The notes: generated from the sequence alone by a model not told the origin. 6,483 nt of DNA from Frankiaceae bacterium (GCA_030840885.1 JAVEDQ010000187.1:1-6483); one strand, 5' to 3'; positions 1 through 5,097 are shown, counted from the first letter of the stretch. Program-made: numbers and translations.

Positions 1-560
1 CCGGCGCGGACCGCCCACTGCGACGCCATCCACATCCGGGTCTGGTTGACCAGCCAGCCGTCCTCGGTGAGCTCGCGGGAGGTCGCCGCCATGCAGGCCA
101 TCGCCTCCGGCCAGGGCCAGTCGTGCCACGGCTCGTCGCCGTGCTGTGGTGCGGAGGATGGTGCGGCCGTCGGCGAGGCGAACCGCAGTGGCTCGCGATG
201 CGCGCGGCCGATGCGGGCGTAGACGTGGCGGGCGTACTCCTGCCAGAGCAGCTCGTCGCGGAAGCGCTTCCGGTCGCGGGGAGGGGCGTCCTTCGCCGCT
301 GCCCACACCTGGGGCAGCGGCAGCAGGCCGTGGCGGATGTAGGGCGAGAGCCGGGTCGCGCCGCGTCGCTCGACCGGCAGGACGGCGCTGCGCTGCGACG
401 CGTAGCCAGTGAGGTCGAGGGTCGCCAGCGCGGTGTCCGCCGCCTGCTGACCGCCGCGAATGTCCGACGCCGCCACCGCATCGGCGCTGAGATAGCCGAG
501 GTGCTCGTCGACCCAGGCAACGATGGCGTCACGGTCGTGAGGGACTGCCGGGAGCAGCAC
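1..560 (-). CDS. Photolyase/cryptochrome-type FAD-binding domain protein (partial, runs off left edge)
   Basis: Only the first 186 codons lie in the window; the C-terminus is beyond base 1. The protein resembles the helical FAD-binding domain of the DNA photolyase/cryptochrome superfamily. Visible motifs in order are TRLSPYIRHG (family TSRLSPYLxxG, contacts FAD phosphates), RDELLWQEYARHVY (family LRELxWREFYRH), and near the window edge PEAMACMAATSRELTEDGWLVNQTRMWMAS (shown here only as a position guide: about residues 150-178), which aligns with the family stretch ending WMHNRxRMxxAS. The N-terminal alpha/beta antenna domain of classical photolyases is absent: the FAD-domain motifs start about 80 residues from the start codon. 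GTG 560 overlaps the stop of the upstream small gene (TAGTG), which favours translational coupling; an in-frame GTG at 590 is an alternative start. The function could be light-dependent DNA repair or a flavoprotein photoreceptor. The family call is firm; the activity is inference. Confidence 0.82.
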   Translation of the reverse strand, partial: MLLPAVPHDRDAIVAWVDEHLGYLSADAVAASDIRGGQQAADTALATLDLTGYASQRSAVLPVERRGATRLSPYIRHGLLPLPQVWAAAKDAPPRDRKRFRDELLWQEYARHVYARIGRAHREPLRFASPTAAPSSAPQHGDEPWHDWPWPEAMACMAATSRELTEDGWLVNQTRMWMASQWAVRA

Positions 561-679
561 TAGCGCCCGGACTTGACGACGAAGTGCCACAGCAGCCCCA
601 TAACGGGCCCGACGACGCTCGCGGCGGCGCCGGCGACGAGGACCTGACGGTCCTGTGGGCTGTCGGAGGACGCGGGCAT
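560..679 (-). CDS. 39-residue predicted single-pass membrane protein upstream of the photolyase-like gene
   Basis: This small gene runs from ATG 679 to TAG 562-560 and encodes 39 residues. The N-terminus is short and polar (MPASSDSPQDRQ), followed by one hydrophobic stretch of about 20-23 residues (from VLVAGAAASVV to LLWHFVV), and it ends KSGR. That is the pattern of a single membrane span with a positively charged tail. Three points support a real gene: AGGAC at 690-686 sits 6 bases before the ATG, nearly every codon ends in G or C, and its stop shares one base with the GTG of the next gene (TAGTG). It probably forms a two-gene operon with the photolyase-like protein. I do not recognise a family and no function can be assigned; it might anchor or partner the flavoprotein, which is inference only. 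Confidence 0.6.
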   Translation of the reverse strand: MPASSDSPQDRQVLVAGAAASVVGPVMGLLWHFVVKSGR

Positions 680-685
680 GCCCGG

Positions 686-723
686 GTCCTGCCCGGTCTG
701 ACCGCGACCACCCCGGGCAGGAC
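686..723. promoter_or_regulatory. Perfect 11-bp inverted repeat between divergent genes, carrying both Shine-Dalgarno sequences
   Basis: GTCCTGCCCGG at 686-696 is the exact reverse complement of CCGGGCAGGAC at 713-723, separated by 16 bases. Each arm supplies an AGGAC ribosome binding site for one of the two divergent genes: 719-723 for the reductase start at 730, and 690-686 for the small-protein start at 679. The whole start-to-start gap is 50 bp, so the promoters must overlap each other or the opposite coding region. The repeat could be an operator for a dimeric regulator, or a coincidence of two similar SD regions. No regulator is visible next door. Confidence 0.5.
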
Positions 724-729
724 GAGTGC

Positions 730-1827
730 GTGACGTCTTCTGTTGCCCACGGTTCTCCTGCAGACGGCCCTGTCCTGGTCACCGGCGCCGGTGGGGTGAT
801 CGGCCGACATGCCGTCGCCGAGTACCTCCGGCTCGGTCGGCAGGTGCGCGGGATCAGCAGACGACCCGTCGAGGGCGCTACCCAGTTCGCCGGCCAGTGG
901 GAGCATCTGCGCGTCGACCTGCTCGACGCCGAGGGGTCCCGGGACGGGCTCGCCGTGGCGAGCGACACCACGCACGTCGTGTTCGGCGCCTACACGGAGC
1001 GGCCGACCACCGCCGAGCTCTCAGAGGCCAACGTCGCGCTGCTGCAGAACACGCTCGACGGCCTGGCCACCGCCGGGGCTCCGCTGCAGCACGTGACGCT
1101 TTACCAGGGCGGCAAGGCCTACGGCGCGCACCTCGGCTACTTCAACACCCCGGCGAAGGAACGCGACCCCCGGTTGATCCAGCCCAACTTCTACTACGAC
1201 CAGGAGGACGTGCTGCGGGCCGTCGCCGCCGAGCGCGGCTTCGAACTCACGGTCCTCCGGCCGGAGGGCGTCATCGGCTATGCCGTCGGCAACCCGATGA
1301 ACCTGCTCATGGTGATCGCGGTGTACGCCAGCATCTGCCGTGAGCTCGGCCAGCCGCTGCGCTTCCCGGGGACACACGCCGCCTACGACGCGCTGTACCA
1401 GGTGACCGACGCGGAGTTGCTCGCGCAGGCGACGGTCTGGGCCGGCGCGGAACCCGCCGCAGCGGGCCAGATCTTCAACATCACCAACGGCGACCAGCTG
1501 CGCTGGCGGCAGCTGTGGCCGGCCTTCGCCCAGCACTTTGGCATGGACTACGCCGAGCCGCAGCCTGTACCGCTCGCCGAGGCGATGCCGCTGCACGCCA
1601 ACGTCTGGAACCGGCTCGTCGAGCGGCACGACCTGGTCCGGACACCCTTCGAGCACCTCGCCGGATGGGACTTCGGCGACTTCCTGTTCCGCTCCGAGTT
1701 CGACAACGTCACGTCGACGATCAAGGCACGGCAAGCAGGGTTCGCCCGGTGCCTCGACAGCGAGGACCGATTCCTCGAGCTGTTCGACCGGCTCGTTGCC
1801 GAACGGGTGATTCCGCCGCTGCGCTGA
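730..1827 (+). CDS. PRISE-like SDR family NAD(P)H-dependent enone reductase
   Basis: 365-residue extended short-chain dehydrogenase/reductase. The N-terminus has a Rossmann dinucleotide motif TGAGGVIG (residues 18-25, GxxGxxG), followed by RRP at the end of the second strand, which suggests NADPH preference. The catalytic region matches the PRISE family (progesterone 5-beta-reductase, iridoid synthase): LYQGGKAYG with Lys129 and NFYYDQEDVL with Tyr155, the counterparts of Lys147 and Tyr179 of plant progesterone 5-beta-reductase, instead of the classical YxxxK. RPEGVIGY, the MNLLMVIAVYASICRE helix, FNITNGD and the C-terminal cap region (AGFARCLDSEDRFLELF, ending VIPPLR) also fit. Such enzymes reduce activated C=C bonds of 1,4-enones; the substrate here is unknown. 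I chose GTG 730 because AGGAC lies 6 bases upstream and the Rossmann strand starts about 14 residues later; ATG 655 would run through the divergent gene's start region and adds an unconserved-looking tail. Probably a soluble monocistronic enzyme. Confidence 0.88.
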   Translation: MTSSVAHGSPADGPVLVTGAGGVIGRHAVAEYLRLGRQVRGISRRPVEGATQFAGQWEHLRVDLLDAEGSRDGLAVASDTTHVVFGAYTERPTTAELSEANVALLQNTLDGLATAGAPLQHVTLYQGGKAYGAHLGYFNTPAKERDPRLIQPNFYYDQEDVLRAVAAERGFELTVLRPEGVIGYAVGNPMNLLMVIAVYASICRELGQPLRFPGTHAAYDALYQVTDAELLAQATVWAGAEPAAAGQIFNITNGDQLRWRQLWPAFAQHFGMDYAEPQPVPLAEAMPLHANVWNRLVERHDLVRTPFEHLAGWDFGDFLFRSEFDNVTSTIKARQAGFARCLDSEDRFLELFDRLVAERVIPPLR

Positions 1828-1846
1828 GCCTGCTAACCGCGCAGCG
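1817..1846. terminator. Stem-loop bracketing both stop codons of convergent genes, likely bidirectional terminator
   Basis: CGCTGCGC at 1817-1824 and GCGCAGCG at 1839-1846 are exact reverse complements with a 14-base loop. The loop holds both the TGA of the reductase (1825-1827) and the TAG of the minus-strand lipoprotein gene (1835-1833), whose coding regions are only 5 bp apart. There is no T-run on either side, which is common for actinobacterial terminators. Because it is symmetric it could end transcription in both directions. Confidence 0.5.
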
Positions 1847-2348
1847 ACCGGGCCCGGTCGACCCGCGCGGTCTGCTCCGTGAGGATCAACCCGGCGAGTT
1901 CGCGGGCCGGCTCGTACCGCCCGGTCTGCTGCTCGCGTCGCGCGGCGGCGACCACATCCGGTGTGGAAGTCAGCACCGTGTCGAGGAAGCTCCGGTCGGG
2001 TGCGACGCCCGGCTGCTCGGCAGGAACGGGCGCGTCCCAGGCTTGGAGGTAGCTCGTCAGCGAGTCGATTTCCGGCTGGTCGACCGCGAGCACTTCGGCC
2101 GCCAGAGCCTTCACGCGCGGTTCGGTCGCACCTTGCGCGGCAGGTGCGGCCGCGGCGACGGCCCGCCGGTGCAACACGACCACGGCCGTGGCGAAGGTGA
2201 CGTCGGCGTCGTTGTGGACCGCGGCACTCGGTAGCTCGGCGACCGTCGGGCCGGTGTTCGGCGCCGGGCCGATCGTCGCGGAGGCACCGCAGCCGCTTGC
2301 CACCAGCAGTAGCGCGAGCGCCGCGAGCCGCAGCGAAGAACGAGCGAT
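1833..2348 (-). CDS. DUF305-type predicted lipoprotein with degenerate metal-binding motifs (start uncertain)
   Basis: The mature protein matches DUF305 (CopM-like, often copper-linked, four-helix ferritin-like fold): HNDADVTFA, then RVKALAAEVLAVDQPEID and a SYLQAW segment, then a second half ending ARELAGLILTEQTARVD. A lipoprotein signal precedes it: R-S-S-L-R, a hydrophobic core LAALALLLVA, and Cys20 in the lipobox ASGC, so it should be anchored outside the membrane. The family's MxxxHH...M metal motifs are mostly gone: the first reads VVVLHRRAVAAAA (one His left, no Met) and the second reads TVLTSTPDVVAAA. No ATG/GTG/TTG lies in frame between the upstream stop and GTG 2303, and GTG 2303 would cut away most of the signal peptide. 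I therefore place the start at ATC 2348, 6 bases after GGAAGG, giving 171 residues; CTG 2333 is an alternative. It follows the DUF1330 gene by 30 bp, probably in one operon. Family call good, start doubtful. Confidence 0.75.
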   Translation of the reverse strand: MARSSLRLAALALLLVASGCGASATIGPAPNTGPTVAELPSAAVHNDADVTFATAVVVLHRRAVAAAAPAAQGATEPRVKALAAEVLAVDQPEIDSLTSYLQAWDAPVPAEQPGVAPDRSFLDTVLTSTPDVVAAARREQQTGRYEPARELAGLILTEQTARVDRARSLRG

Positions 2349-2360
2349 GAGGTGCCTTCC
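2346..2360 (-). promoter_or_regulatory. Strong Shine-Dalgarno followed by a non-canonical ATC start candidate
   Basis: On the minus strand GGAAGG (2360-2355) is followed by a 6-base spacer and ATC (2348-2346) in the frame of the DUF305 lipoprotein. From here the signal peptide is 19 residues long with two arginines before the hydrophobic core, which is what a lipoprotein needs. This SD decides the start call, but ATC starts are rare. A base difference in the assembly (ATG in reality) would explain it equally well. Confidence 0.45.
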
Positions 2361-2378
2361 AAGTCGGCTGTCTCTGGG

Positions 2379-2714
2379 TCAGAGGGCGAGCAGCTTCGCA
2401 GCGTAGTGCGCCGCCCGGTAACCCTCCGGAGCCCCGTCGACGATCACGGCTCCGCCGGTGCTGTTGCGCAGCCGCAGCGGCAGGATCTCCTGGTAGGCCG
2501 GGGAGTGGTACCAGGCGTGCGCGGCGGCCAGGTCGGGGAACTCGATGACGACGACGGCGCCCGGCAGGTCGCCGTCGATCACCTCCGGCGTCGAGCCGTG
2601 GACGAGGAAGCGGCCGTCGAAGGGGTCGAGGCTGGCGTCGATCTTCTCGAGGTACTCGAGGATCTCGTCGTTGACGTCGACGGTGCGCAACGAGGCGATG
2701 GCGTAGGCGGGCAT
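2379..2714 (-). CDS. DUF1330 domain-containing protein
   Basis: 111 residues, the usual length for the DUF1330 family, whose members adopt a ferredoxin-like dimeric alpha/beta-barrel fold like monooxygenase/EthD-type proteins. Visible family features are the N-terminal MPAYAIASLR strand, the FLVHG segment (family RxLVRGG), VVIEFPDLAAAHAWYHSPAYQEILPLR (the most conserved stretch, around residues 54-81, including the WYxSPxYQ core) and the C-terminal IVDG strand. ATG 2714 is preceded by GGAGG with a 5-base spacer, so the start is firm. It is cytosolic; no reaction is established for the family. It is the first gene of an apparent two-gene operon with the DUF305 lipoprotein 30 bp downstream and is divergent from the STAS gene across about 100 bp. 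An open frame continues upstream of the ATG but has no family content. Confidence 0.9.
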   Translation of the reverse strand: MPAYAIASLRTVDVNDEILEYLEKIDASLDPFDGRFLVHGSTPEVIDGDLPGAVVVIEFPDLAAAHAWYHSPAYQEILPLRLRNSTGGAVIVDGAPEGYRAAHYAAKLLAL

Positions 2715-2730
2715 GGGGACCTCCAGGTCG

Positions 2731-2815
2731 ATCACTGCAGTCGGCAGGTGATGTCTCCGACCTTGCCGCGGCGGACGTACGGGGTCGATGACCTCGCGGG
2801 TCATGGGCGGCGACC
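2731..2815. promoter_or_regulatory. Divergent intergenic region with two sets of inverted repeats
   Basis: The 102-bp gap between the DUF1330 start (2714) and the STAS start (2817) must hold both promoters; no good -35/-10 pair is visible. It contains ATCAC (2731-2735) paired with GTGAT (2748-2752), extended inward by TGC/GCA with one bulged base. It also contains ATGACC (2788-2793) paired with GGTCAT (2799-2804) over a 5-base loop, nested inside GGTCG (2783-2787) and CGACC (2811-2815). The second set ends one base before the STAS ATG and could be an operator or an mRNA hairpin limiting translation. Confidence 0.35.
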
Positions 2816-2816
2816 G

Positions 2817-3182
2817 ATGAGTTCCAGCCGGGAGCTCCGTCTTGACCGCATGGCTGATGCGGCGGCACCTGGCCCCGGCTTCCGCATCTGGGGTCCGCTC
2901 CGGCGTGAGGACCTGCCCGGGCTGACCGAACGCGTCTGCGGGGTGCTGCAGGTCCACGCCGGCTCCCCGCTGCTGTGCGACGTCGAGGACGTGGCCGCCG
3001 ACGCCGTGGCCGTGGAGGCGTTGGCCCGGCTGCAGCTCGCGGCCAAGCGCGCCGGGTGCCTCATCACTATGCGTGCGGCGTCACCGGAGCTGGTCGAGCT
3101 GATCGGCCTGCTCGGGCTGCAGGACGTGCTGCCGGCCGAGCCCCAGGACGTCGGCGCGTCAGGCGTCGAGCCGGAGCGGTAA
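2817..3182 (+). CDS. Stand-alone STAS domain protein
   Basis: 121 residues. The core from about residue 20 to 106 has the STAS (sulfate transporter/anti-sigma antagonist) layout: FRIWGPLRREDLPGLTERV, the SPLLCDVEDV strand, the helix ADAVAVEALARLQLAAKRAG, the strand CLITMRAAS, and PELVELIGLLGLQDVLP. Stand-alone STAS proteins often act as anti-anti-sigma factors or in partner-switching and signalling complexes in the cytosol. The usual phosphorylated Ser/Thr (family DSSG) is replaced by D62-A-V-A-V-E67, so control by phosphorylation at the normal site looks lost. ATG 2817 has only a weak GGGCGG upstream; ATG 2850 would also keep the domain complete. Its end overlaps the 3' end of the minus-strand sigma factor by 24 bp. 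A functional link to that sigma factor is possible but unproven. Confidence 0.78.
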   Translation: MSSSRELRLDRMADAAAPGPGFRIWGPLRREDLPGLTERVCGVLQVHAGSPLLCDVEDVAADAVAVEALARLQLAAKRAGCLITMRAASPELVELIGLLGLQDVLPAEPQDVGASGVEPER

Positions 3183-4199
3183 CCCGAACAGCGGGAACAG
3201 CGCTTCGGTGTCGAGGAAGAACGTCATCTCGCCGATCTTGTCGCCGCGCACCTCGATCACCTGGATGGCCCACGCCGAGTAGCCACCCTCCGGATCGGGC
3301 TTGTACTGGCCGTAGGCCGGGAGGCCGTTGGCGGTCCCGACGGGGACGAGCTTCGAGTGCTGGCAGCCGATGCCGGGCCCGAACCACCAGGCGAAGACGT
3401 CGTCGCGCCCCGACAGCCAGAGGTCGAACGGCGGCATCGACTGGGTCGCGTCCTCGTGGATGAGCGCGGTCAGTGCGGTCATGTCGTAGGCCTCGAAGGC
3501 GCGCAGGTAGCGCGTGAGCAGCTCGGAGTCGGTCTCGCTCAGCGGCTTCGCGTCGAGGGCGGCCCGGTCGGGGGACGGCGTGACCGAGCCGAGCGTGGCC
3601 CGGGCCCGCTGCAGGGCGCTGTTGACCGACGCCACGCTCGTCTCGAGCAGCTCCGCGGCCTCGCTCGCCTTCCACTGCAGCACCTCGCAGAGGATCAGCG
3701 CGGCCCGCTGCCGCGCCGGCAGGTGCTGCAGGGCGGCGACGAACGCGAGGCGGACCGAGTCGCGGACGGCCGCCGTCTCGGCCGGGTCGCCGGCGGCCGA
3801 CACGAGCAGCGCGTCGGGGGCCGGCTCGAGCCAGGTCGTCTCGGGCAGCTCACGCAGGTTCGACGCCACGGGCTCCTGGGCCGGGCCCAGGTCCATCGGC
3901 CGGGCGCGACGCTGCCCGCTGCGGAGCATGTCGAGGCAGACGTTGGTGGCGATGCGGTAGAGCCAGGACCGCAGCGACGAGCGGCCCTCGAAGCGGTCGA
4001 TGGCCTTCCAGGCCCGGATGAAGGTCTCCTGGACGGCGTCCTGCGCCTCGAAGGGCGAGGCGAGCATCCGGTAGCAGTAGGCCTGCAACTCGATCCGGTG
4101 GTCCTGGAAACGGGTTTCGAGCTCGGCGGGTCCAAGGGTTTCCACAGTCGTCGGCGCAGTCACAGCGTCATCGTAGGAGGGAGGGCAGGCGCTTGACAC
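3159..4199 (-). CDS. ECF RNA polymerase sigma factor, SigG-like, with C-terminal SnoaL-like domain
   Basis: 346 residues. Region sigma-2 (about 30-95) includes YCYRML, DAVQETFIRAWKAIDRFEG and SSLRSWLYRIATNVCLDML (-10 recognition); the linker has the RRARPMDLGPA and WLEPAPD signatures; region sigma-4 (about 146-205) has LAFVAALQHLPARQRAALIL, VLQWKASEAAELL and the VNSALQRARATL recognition helix. From about 220 to the end follows a SnoaL/NTF2-like domain (YLRAFEAYDMTALTALIHEDA, MPPFDLWLSG, then FLDTEALFPLFGLP). This arrangement and the linker motifs match mycobacterial SigG and the TIGR02960 group. In such ECF groups the fused domain is thought to modulate activity in place of an anti-sigma factor, and none is encoded next door. 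The start is uncertain: GTG 4199 has a weak purine stretch upstream, while GTG 4163 would remove 12 residues without touching the domain. Divergent from the VOC gene (78 bp), tail-to-tail with STAS. Confidence 0.93.
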   Translation of the reverse strand: MSSACPPSYDDAVTAPTTVETLGPAELETRFQDHRIELQAYCYRMLASPFEAQDAVQETFIRAWKAIDRFEGRSSLRSWLYRIATNVCLDMLRSGQRRARPMDLGPAQEPVASNLRELPETTWLEPAPDALLVSAAGDPAETAAVRDSVRLAFVAALQHLPARQRAALILCEVLQWKASEAAELLETSVASVNSALQRARATLGSVTPSPDRAALDAKPLSETDSELLTRYLRAFEAYDMTALTALIHEDATQSMPPFDLWLSGRDDVFAWWFGPGIGCQHSKLVPVGTANGLPAYGQYKPDPEGGYSAWAIQVIEVRGDKIGEMTFFLDTEALFPLFGLPLRLDA

Positions 4200-4220
4200 C
4201 CATCTCAGGGAACCGATGAT
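4193..4220 (+). promoter_or_regulatory. Possible promoter for the VOC gene
   Basis: TTGACA at 4193-4198, a perfect -35 hexamer, is followed after 16 bases by GATGAT (4215-4220), which matches 4 of 6 positions of TATAAT. Transcription would start near 4227, leaving a leader of about 50 bases before ATG 4278. The -35 hexamer lies across the sigma factor's proposed GTG start on the other strand. Confidence 0.4.
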
Positions 4221-4229
4221 TTCCGTTCC
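4209..4229. promoter_or_regulatory. GGAAC inverted repeat (ECF -35-like) between sigma factor and VOC gene
   Basis: GGAACCG (4209-4215) and CCGTTCC (4223-4229) form an imperfect inverted repeat, 6 of 7 positions pairing, so the ECF-type -35 motif GGAAC is read on both strands. On the minus strand it lies about 26-30 bases before GTG 4199, the distance expected for a leaderless, possibly autoregulated, sigma gene. No standard ECF -10 element is obvious at the right distance on either strand, so this is tentative. Confidence 0.3.
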
Positions 4230-4277
4230 GGTAGCGCGTCTGGCCTATGTCAGACCACAGCGAGAGCGGAGATCGAG

Positions 4278-5051
4278 ATGCCCACACGCACGTCGGCCAC
4301 CCCCGGCGCCCCGACCTGGATCGACCTCACCACCAGCGACGCCGAGGGCGCACGGCGCTTCTACACCGAGCTGTTCGGCTGGACCGCCGCCGAGGCCGAC
4401 GAGCAGTACGGCGGATACTTCATGTTCTTCTCCGGCGACGCGCCGGTCGCGGGCTGCGCGCCGGGCGATTCCGGCGACGTATGGGCGGTCTACCTGGCCA
4501 CCGACGACGTCGAGAAGACCGTGGCGAGCGCCGCCGCGGAGGGCGGTACCGTCCTCGTGCCGCCGATGCCGATCGGGGATGTCGGCACGATGGCCTGCGT
4601 CGTCGACCCGTCCGGAGCCGTCGTCGGCGCCTGGCAGCCGGGCAGCTTCTTCGGCTTCCCGGCCTACGCCGAGACCGGCAAGCCCGCCTGGTGGGAGCTG
4701 CACACCCGCGACTACGCGGCCGTGCTGCCCTTCTACCGGACGGTCTTCGGCTGGGAGACGCAGTCGATGGGCGACACCGACGAGTTCCGCTACTCGGTGC
4801 TGCAGATCGGGGACCTGCAGGCCGCCGGAGTGATGGACGCGTCGGGGTTCCTGGCCGAGGGCGAGCCGTCGCACTGGTCGGTCTACATCGCCGTGGACGA
4901 CGCCGACGCCGTACAGACCCGGGCGACCGAGCTCGGCGGGTCGGTCGTGGCTCCCGCCCAGGACACGCCCTACGGCCGGTTGGCCGAGATCGCCGACCCC
5001 ACCGGCGCCCGCATCCGGCTGCTCGGCCCGAACCGCGAACAGGCCGCCTAG
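4278..5051 (+). CDS. VOC family protein with two tandem VOC domains (CFP30B-like)
   Basis: 257 residues made of two vicinal-oxygen-chelate (glyoxalase/dioxygenase fold) modules. Domain 1, about 10-122: GAPTWIDLTTSDAEGARRFY, TELFGW, VYLATDDVEKTV, VVDPSGAVVGAWQP. Domain 2, about 133-252: KPAWWELHTRDYAAVLPFYR, VFGWET, HWSVYIAVDDADAV, GRLAEIADPTGARIRLL. The order and motifs resemble the mycobacterial CFP30B antigen (Rv0577) and related hydroxylase/glyoxalase-like proteins. Domain 1 lacks the usual acidic and His metal ligands; domain 2 keeps candidate ligands in WELH and HWSVY. It is probably cytosolic; substrate unknown. ATG 4278 has GGAG with a 6-base spacer. The gene is divergent from the SigG-like sigma factor, which could control it (inference). 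The csoR start lies about 70 bp downstream on the same strand but has its own operator. Confidence 0.9.
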   Translation: MPTRTSATPGAPTWIDLTTSDAEGARRFYTELFGWTAAEADEQYGGYFMFFSGDAPVAGCAPGDSGDVWAVYLATDDVEKTVASAAAEGGTVLVPPMPIGDVGTMACVVDPSGAVVGAWQPGSFFGFPAYAETGKPAWWELHTRDYAAVLPFYRTVFGWETQSMGDTDEFRYSVLQIGDLQAAGVMDASGFLAEGEPSHWSVYIAVDDADAVQTRATELGGSVVAPAQDTPYGRLAEIADPTGARIRLLGPNREQAA

Positions 5052-5079
5052 CCCCTCCGGGTCACGTCCGCCGCAACAA

Positions 5080-5097
5080 ACCCTACGGGGGTATGGT
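5080..5097 (+). promoter_or_regulatory. Probable CsoR operator upstream of csoR-copA
   Basis: ACCCTAC (5080-5086), a GGGG core (5087-5090) and GTATGGT (5091-5097) form an inverted repeat with one mismatched pair; the inner TAC-GGGG-GTA is perfect. A G-tract flanked by short AT-containing inverted repeats is the known operator style of the CsoR/RcnR family. TATGGT at 5092-5097 can serve as a -10 box (4 of 6 matches), putting the start of transcription near 5104 and placing bound repressor across the promoter. No convincing -35 is seen. The gap from 5052 to 5122 holds nothing else I recognise. Confidence 0.65.

Noticed and set aside
123..563. Plus-strand open frames opposite the photolyase-like gene
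   Set aside because: The minus-strand reading shows photolyase FAD-domain motifs; the plus-strand frames are Arg/Gly-rich without domains.
655..729. Upstream ATG start giving a 25-residue longer PRISE-like reductase
   Set aside because: It would run across the divergent gene's start region, encodes an Arg/Cys/Pro-rich tail without family similarity, and lacks the good AGGAC spacing that GTG 730 has.
2850..2852. Alternative ATG start for the STAS gene
   Set aside because: Not excluded, but the nearest purine-rich stretch (GGGAG at 2830-2834) is 15 bases away, too far for an SD, so the upstream ATG 2817 was kept.
1021..2868. Long minus-strand open frame of about 615 codons
   Set aside because: It is Arg-rich and antisense or out of frame to the reductase, DUF305 and DUF1330 genes, all of which have clear family motifs; long shadow frames are expected at this GC content.
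3357..4196. Plus-strand open frame of about 279 codons opposite the sigma factor
   Set aside because: The sigma factor on the other strand has unmistakable sigma-2, sigma-4 and SnoaL-like motifs; the antisense frame has low-complexity content only.
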